A program made the position numbers and the translations under genes. The notes below the pieces were generated by a model. That model was not told the DNA's origin and made no database searches. It saw only the letters and a program-made list of their open reading frames with translations. From Soonwooa buanensis (lineage in GTDB: Bacteria; Bacteroidota; Bacteroidia; Flavobacteriales; Weeksellaceae), in the NCBI RefSeq assembly GCF_900167905.1, contig NZ_FUYZ01000001.1:124001-188000 (forward strand): DNA of 64,000 nucleotides, in the 5' to 3' direction. Shown here piece after piece: positions 60,592 through 64,000 of this stretch (its first letter is position 1; every line of letters begins with the position of its first letter).

Positions 60592-61191
60592 ATGGAACAT
60601 CAAAACACAGCACCAAACGAACCACAAAACGATATTTATGAACTGCTGAGAAAGGTGGTTGAAACGAATGAAGAAAACATAAAATCCACGAAACAAACTG
60701 AATCCGTTCATTTAGAAGCACGTAATTTTTATCAATCTGCACAGAATGCGATTATTGGTTCGACCAATATGATGCAAAAAGCGATGCAGCTTGTTAGAAC
60801 AGAACTTGAATCTATCATAGGTTTCAAATCCTCAATTCCTGAAAGCATTCCTGCGCATTTGTCGGAAACCACGCTCAGCTTTTTTGAAAAAATTGAAAAA
60901 CACATCAAATTTATTTTTCCAGGAAGCATCGGTATTTTGTCTTTGGCAGCGATAATCTTGTTCGGGACTGGACATTTTGCTTTCAAATGGTACTCCGAAA
61001 GCATCCGCGCCAAAAGTGAAATTCGGCAAGATATTTTGGATGAAATCAAGAGAGATGGAAAAGCGATTTTCGAAATTAAAGACTACGACCAATTGAAGTA
61101 CAATACAGATTTAATGAACAAATGGATGAAGAAGAATCCGAAAGATGGCGAACGGTTTATGAAATTTAAGGAGGGGTTTGAAAGTAAGTAA
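60592..61191 (+). CDS. Membrane protein of the mobilization operon
   Basis: 199 residues. Soluble helical N-terminus (1-110, amphipathic), one membrane helix (FPGSIGILSLAAIILFGTGHFAF, about 103-125) and a charged C-terminus with an ending MKKNPKDGERFMKF. Proteins of this type, often called MbpC or simply mobilization proteins, sit after the relaxase in Bacteroidota elements and may connect the relaxosome to the membrane. It is 1 bp after the relaxase gene and before a terminator. Family not firmly named. Confidence 0.65.
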   Translation: MEHQNTAPNEPQNDIYELLRKVVETNEENIKSTKQTESVHLEARNFYQSAQNAIIGSTNMMQKAMQLVRTELESIIGFKSSIPESIPAHLSETTLSFFEKIEKHIKFIFPGSIGILSLAAIILFGTGHFAFKWYSESIRAKSEIRQDILDEIKRDGKAIFEIKDYDQLKYNTDLMNKWMKKNPKDGERFMKFKEGFESK

Positions 61192-61254
61192 CTTCGCCAA
61201 AGTTTTACTATCTTTACAAAACATTGAGGCGCTGGTAATCTGGCTAAGGATATT

Positions 61255-61290
61255 GAATGAGGACAAAAGTTCTCATTCTTTTTTATTTTT
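61255..61290 (+). terminator. Terminator after the mobilization operon
   Basis: GAATGAG (61255-61261) and CTCATTC (61272-61278) form a 7-bp stem with a 10-nt loop, followed by a T-rich run. It separates mobility genes from the cargo genes. Confidence 0.82.
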
Positions 61291-61340
61291 AACACAAATA
61301 TTTAATATTCATGCTTCTTTTTTAAATATCTTTACACAAA

Positions 61341-61559
61341 ATGTATATTTCTATGCAGGAAATTCCAATTAATAGACTTAAAGCAGTACTTGCTGAAAAA
61401 CAAAAAACAGGTAAATGGCTTGCTGATCAATTAAATAAATCAGAAACAACTGTTTCCAGATGGTGTCGAAATGAAATACAACCTTCTATGGAAACCTTGC
61501 TTGAAATAGCAAAATTGTTAGATATTGATATTAAAAACCTTTTGAATTCAAGCAAATAA
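61341..61559 (+). CDS. XRE-family helix-turn-helix regulator
   Basis: 72 residues (60-70 residues for a Cro/CI domain). The HTH is WLADQLNKSETTVSRWCRNE (about 29-48), with a following helix LLEIAKLLDIDIKNLL. An in-frame ATG at 61353 is an alternative start. Its size and place, one base ahead of the PLD-helicase gene, recall the small controllers of restriction-modification genes. It probably regulates itself and the helicase gene. A TATCTTTA -7-like box is at 61327-61334. Confidence 0.85.
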   Translation: MYISMQEIPINRLKAVLAEKQKTGKWLADQLNKSETTVSRWCRNEIQPSMETLLEIAKLLDIDIKNLLNSSK

Positions 61560-61560
61560 T

Positions 61561-64000
61561 ATGAGTTCTAAATTTTTTACAAATAAAGAAAGCAATAGTC
61601 TTTTCGAGAAATTCAAAGGTATTTTTGAATATCAAAATGTATCTTGTTTTGATGCTTTGGTAGGTTATTTTAGAGCTTCAGGGTATTTTAAACTAAGACC
61701 ATTTTTGGAAAAAGTTCCAGAAATTAGAATCTTGGTTGGAATTAATGCAGACTCATTAATAGCTGAAGCAAAGAGAAAAGGACAATTATATTTAGAAAAT
61801 CCTGAAAAGACTAAAGAAGAATACCTCAATTTTGTTGCGAAAGATATTGAGAGCGCATCTTATGATTCTGAAACTGAAAAAAGCATATTGCAATTCATTG
61901 GCGATATCATTTCTGGTAAAGTTCAAATTAGAGCTTACGGACAAAAAAATCTACACGCAAAAATTTACATTTTCAGACCAAAACCATTTAATCAACACAC
62001 TTTAGCTAGCGTAATTACTGGCTCGTCTAACTTGACTGATTCAGGATTGGGAACTTATGATAATGCCAATTATGAATTTAATGTTCAATTAAATGATTTC
62101 CAAGATGTCAAGTTTGCAACCGATGAATTTGAAGATTTGTGGAAAGATGCCACTGATTTAATTCCGGCAGATATTTCAAAACTTAAATCAAAAACTTATT
62201 TAGGAGATGAGAAAATAACTCCGCACGATTTATTTTTAAAAATGCTAGTTGAGTACTTTGGCGATTCAGCTATTCGGGATAAAGTTGGTAGCATTTCTTT
62301 ACCAGATGGTTATACAAATTTGCAATATCAAGCCGATGCAGTAACAGAAGGTTTTCACAAATTATTGAAGCATAACGGCTTTATTCTGGCAGATGTTGTT
62401 GGACTAGGAAAAACAATCATTGCTACCAGAATTATCAAAAAATATATTGATAAGAACGGTTACAATACAAAAGTATTGGTTGTTTATCCAAATGCTTTAG
62501 AAACAAACTGGAAAACTACAGTTCGTGATTTTGGAATTTCTAATTATGTAGATTTTGTTTCTAATGGAAGTTTGCACAAAATAATTGAAGGTAACAGTAT
62601 TAATTATCAAAAGCCTGAAGATTATGACTTGATTATTGTCGACGAAGCACATAAATTTAGAACATCAAGTACTACAATGTATGGATTGTTGGAATTAATT
62701 TGTAAAACTCCGAGAGCAACTGTTGGTAATGATGTGGATAGAAAAAAGAAAGTTATTCTAATTACTGCAACACCTTTAAATAATAAACCGGAAGACATTG
62801 CAAATCAAATTTATTTATTTCAAGATTCGCGTAAATCAACTTTAGAAGGAGTTCCAAACCTGCAAAGCTTTTTCGCGGATAAAATTGAAAAATACAAGAA
62901 ACTCTATTTGATAAAGGATCACGCAGAACTTGTTAGCAAAGTGCGTGAAATTTATGAACCGATTCGAGAAAAAATATTTTCTGAATTGGTGATTAGGAGA
63001 ACTAGAGCTGACATTAGAAAAATCGCTCGTTATTATGAAGATGTTATTTCGCAAGGAATGACATTCCCAGATGTTGTTGGACCCAATAAAATTGAATATC
63101 AATTTTCCCCTGAACAGGAATTGACATTTTATGACACAATTAATGCAGTTATCGATCAATTAGGTTATTATCGCTATCGTGCTATTGAATTTTTGAATCC
63201 AGAACACGCAGAAATTTATGATAATGCACAACTAATTTCATTGCAACTTTCAACCATTATGAAAACCCAATTGGTTAAAAGGTTGGAAAGTAGTTTCAGG
63301 GCGTTCAAGAAATCTTTGTATCGATTCTATATTTCAAATCAAAGAATGATTGAAATGTTTGAAAATGATAAAGTTTTTATCGCGCCTGATATTGATGTAA
63401 ATAAATTTTTGGATGAGGGAAGAGAAGATGAATTGGAAGCAAAGATTGAAGAACTTAATGCTGAATCTCCTAATAATCAAATTTTTAAGGCATCAGATTT
63501 CTCTGAAGAATATATTAAGGGTTTATTGAAAGATCAAGAGGTTTTGCTTGAAATTTATGAGCGTTGGGAAAATATTGGAGAAGACCCTAAAACCAAAAAA
63601 TTTATTGCCGAAATCAAAAAATCTTTTTTTGATAAAAAGAATATCGAAAAGAAATTGGTGATATTTTCTGAAAGTAAAGAAACCGTAGAATACATAGCTG
63701 AAGAACTCAAAAACATTGGTAGAGAAGATGTTTTGGCAATTAGTGCATCCAATAGCAAACAAAGATTCGCCACAATCAGAAAAAACTTCGACGCCAATTA
63801 TCCGGAGAAGCAGGAAGATCAATATAACATCATCATTACAACCGAAGTTTTGGCAGAAGGGATTAACTTACATCGATCTAACATTATTTTGAACTACGAT
63901 ATTCCTTGGAATGCTACCAAACTAATGCAAAGAATTGGTCGTGTAAACAGAATCGGAACCAAAGCCGACAAAATTTATGTGTACAACTTTTTTCCGACTT
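61561..64000 (+). CDS. PLD-nuclease/SNF2-like helicase fusion, 3' end outside window
   Basis: 813 residues are visible and the frame stays open to the edge. N-terminal PLD-like domain: H132-A-K134 (LHAKIYIF) and TGSSNLTDSG (from about 153); the usual Asp of HxKx4D is Arg139. Then a superfamily 2 helicase: DVVGLGKT (Walker A, Lys284), VDEAHKF (361-367), TATPLNN, VIFSESKETVEY, TTEVLAEGINL and the arginine-finger motif QRIGRVNRIG (from 790). PLD nuclease joined to a SNF2/DEAH motor is typical of phage-defence or restriction proteins. As cargo of a mobile element after an XRE gene, a defence role is likely; which system is unknown. Confidence 0.85.
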   Translation, partial: MSSKFFTNKESNSLFEKFKGIFEYQNVSCFDALVGYFRASGYFKLRPFLEKVPEIRILVGINADSLIAEAKRKGQLYLENPEKTKEEYLNFVAKDIESASYDSETEKSILQFIGDIISGKVQIRAYGQKNLHAKIYIFRPKPFNQHTLASVITGSSNLTDSGLGTYDNANYEFNVQLNDFQDVKFATDEFEDLWKDATDLIPADISKLKSKTYLGDEKITPHDLFLKMLVEYFGDSAIRDKVGSISLPDGYTNLQYQADAVTEGFHKLLKHNGFILADVVGLGKTIIATRIIKKYIDKNGYNTKVLVVYPNALETNWKTTVRDFGISNYVDFVSNGSLHKIIEGNSINYQKPEDYDLIIVDEAHKFRTSSTTMYGLLELICKTPRATVGNDVDRKKKVILITATPLNNKPEDIANQIYLFQDSRKSTLEGVPNLQSFFADKIEKYKKLYLIKDHAELVSKVREIYEPIREKIFSELVIRRTRADIRKIARYYEDVISQGMTFPDVVGPNKIEYQFSPEQELTFYDTINAVIDQLGYYRYRAIEFLNPEHAEIYDNAQLISLQLSTIMKTQLVKRLESSFRAFKKSLYRFYISNQRMIEMFENDKVFIAPDIDVNKFLDEGREDELEAKIEELNAESPNNQIFKASDFSEEYIKGLLKDQEVLLEIYERWENIGEDPKTKKFIAEIKKSFFDKKNIEKKLVIFSESKETVEYIAEELKNIGREDVLAISASNSKQRFATIRKNFDANYPEKQEDQYNIIITTEVLAEGINLHRSNIILNYDIPWNATKLMQRIGRVNRIGTKADKIYVYNFFPT

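Larger units (their letters stand above)
54597..64000 (+). mobile_element. Integrative mobilizable element (left end to window edge)
   Basis: All genes from the mnmE stop to the window end are on one strand and form a mobility module: tyrosine integrase, excisionase-like HTH, VirE-type ATPase, Toprim primase, relaxosome protein, MOBP-like relaxase, a membrane protein, then an XRE regulator and a PLD-helicase as cargo. No type IV secretion genes are seen, so it would rely on a helper for conjugation. The right boundary is beyond 64000. Confidence 0.82.

Noticed and set aside
61561-64000. Assignment to type I restriction HsdR or DISARM
   Set aside because: The N-terminal domain is PLD-like rather than PD-(D/E)xK, and no methylase or other DISARM gene is visible within the window, so no system name is given.

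Overview
The window looks like a chromosome segment of a low-GC Bacteroidota, most likely a Weeksellaceae/Chryseobacterium-like flavobacterium. The evidence is two secreted proteins with type A type-IX-secretion C-terminal domains, Bacteroidota-specific families (DUF5686, DUF2490), an atpD-atpC pair separate from the rest of the ATP synthase genes, weak Shine-Dalgarno signals, and several promoters with the flavobacterial -7 box TAnnTTTG.

Layout: 1-5235 ends a J-domain gene and then carries a one-direction run of small genes (VOC/glyoxalase, DinB, SRPBCC, DoxX). 5410-8645 holds an M1 peptidase, a small-alarmone-hydrolase-like HD protein and a DUF2490 protein. 8736-11452 is pdhA-aceF (pyruvate dehydrogenase E1 alpha and E2), with lpd (E3) at 25375-26763. 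11615-30686 is housekeeping and envelope genes: PAP2, BlaI-like and LysR regulators, an RRM protein, a secreted beta-helix protein, Nif3, a potassium channel, two hydrolases, patatin, TPR, DUF5686 and FKBP. 30805-38777 is the thrS-infC-rpmI-rplT translation cluster, split by a 4.7-kb block of secreted or surface genes that includes a cholesterol-dependent-cytolysin-like protein. 39174-42996 holds atpC, atpD and ribF. 43028-48198 is a probably iron-regulated operon (ankyrin, DUF2271, PepSY-flavodoxin reductase, ApbE) with a Fur-like palindrome over its promoter. 48442-52911 holds a broken MBL hydrolase, an SDR, an Lrp regulator divergent from an EamA exporter, and an M28 peptidase. mnmE lies at 53085-54596. 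From its 3' end to the window end is a mobilizable integrative element: tyrosine integrase, excisionase-like HTH, VirE-type ATPase, Toprim primase, relaxosome protein, MOBP-like relaxase, a membrane protein, then an XRE regulator and a PLD-nuclease/SNF2-like helicase that runs off the edge.

Most distinctive signals: (1) degenerate tandem DNA tracts with a strict 7-bp period fill several intergenic regions (1386-1525, 3835-3932, 10381-10440, 39462-39538). A related composite (heptads, a palindromic core, heptads) sits in frame inside mnmE and adds about 42 residues. (2) The CDC-like lipoprotein cassette interrupts a deeply conserved ribosomal operon. (3) The mobile element adjoins the mnmE 3' end, a known integration target. 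(4) Three genes carry single-position lesions (in-frame stop at 644, frameshifts near 35578 and 49212), which could be real decay or sequence errors. (5) infC probably starts at a non-canonical AUA.
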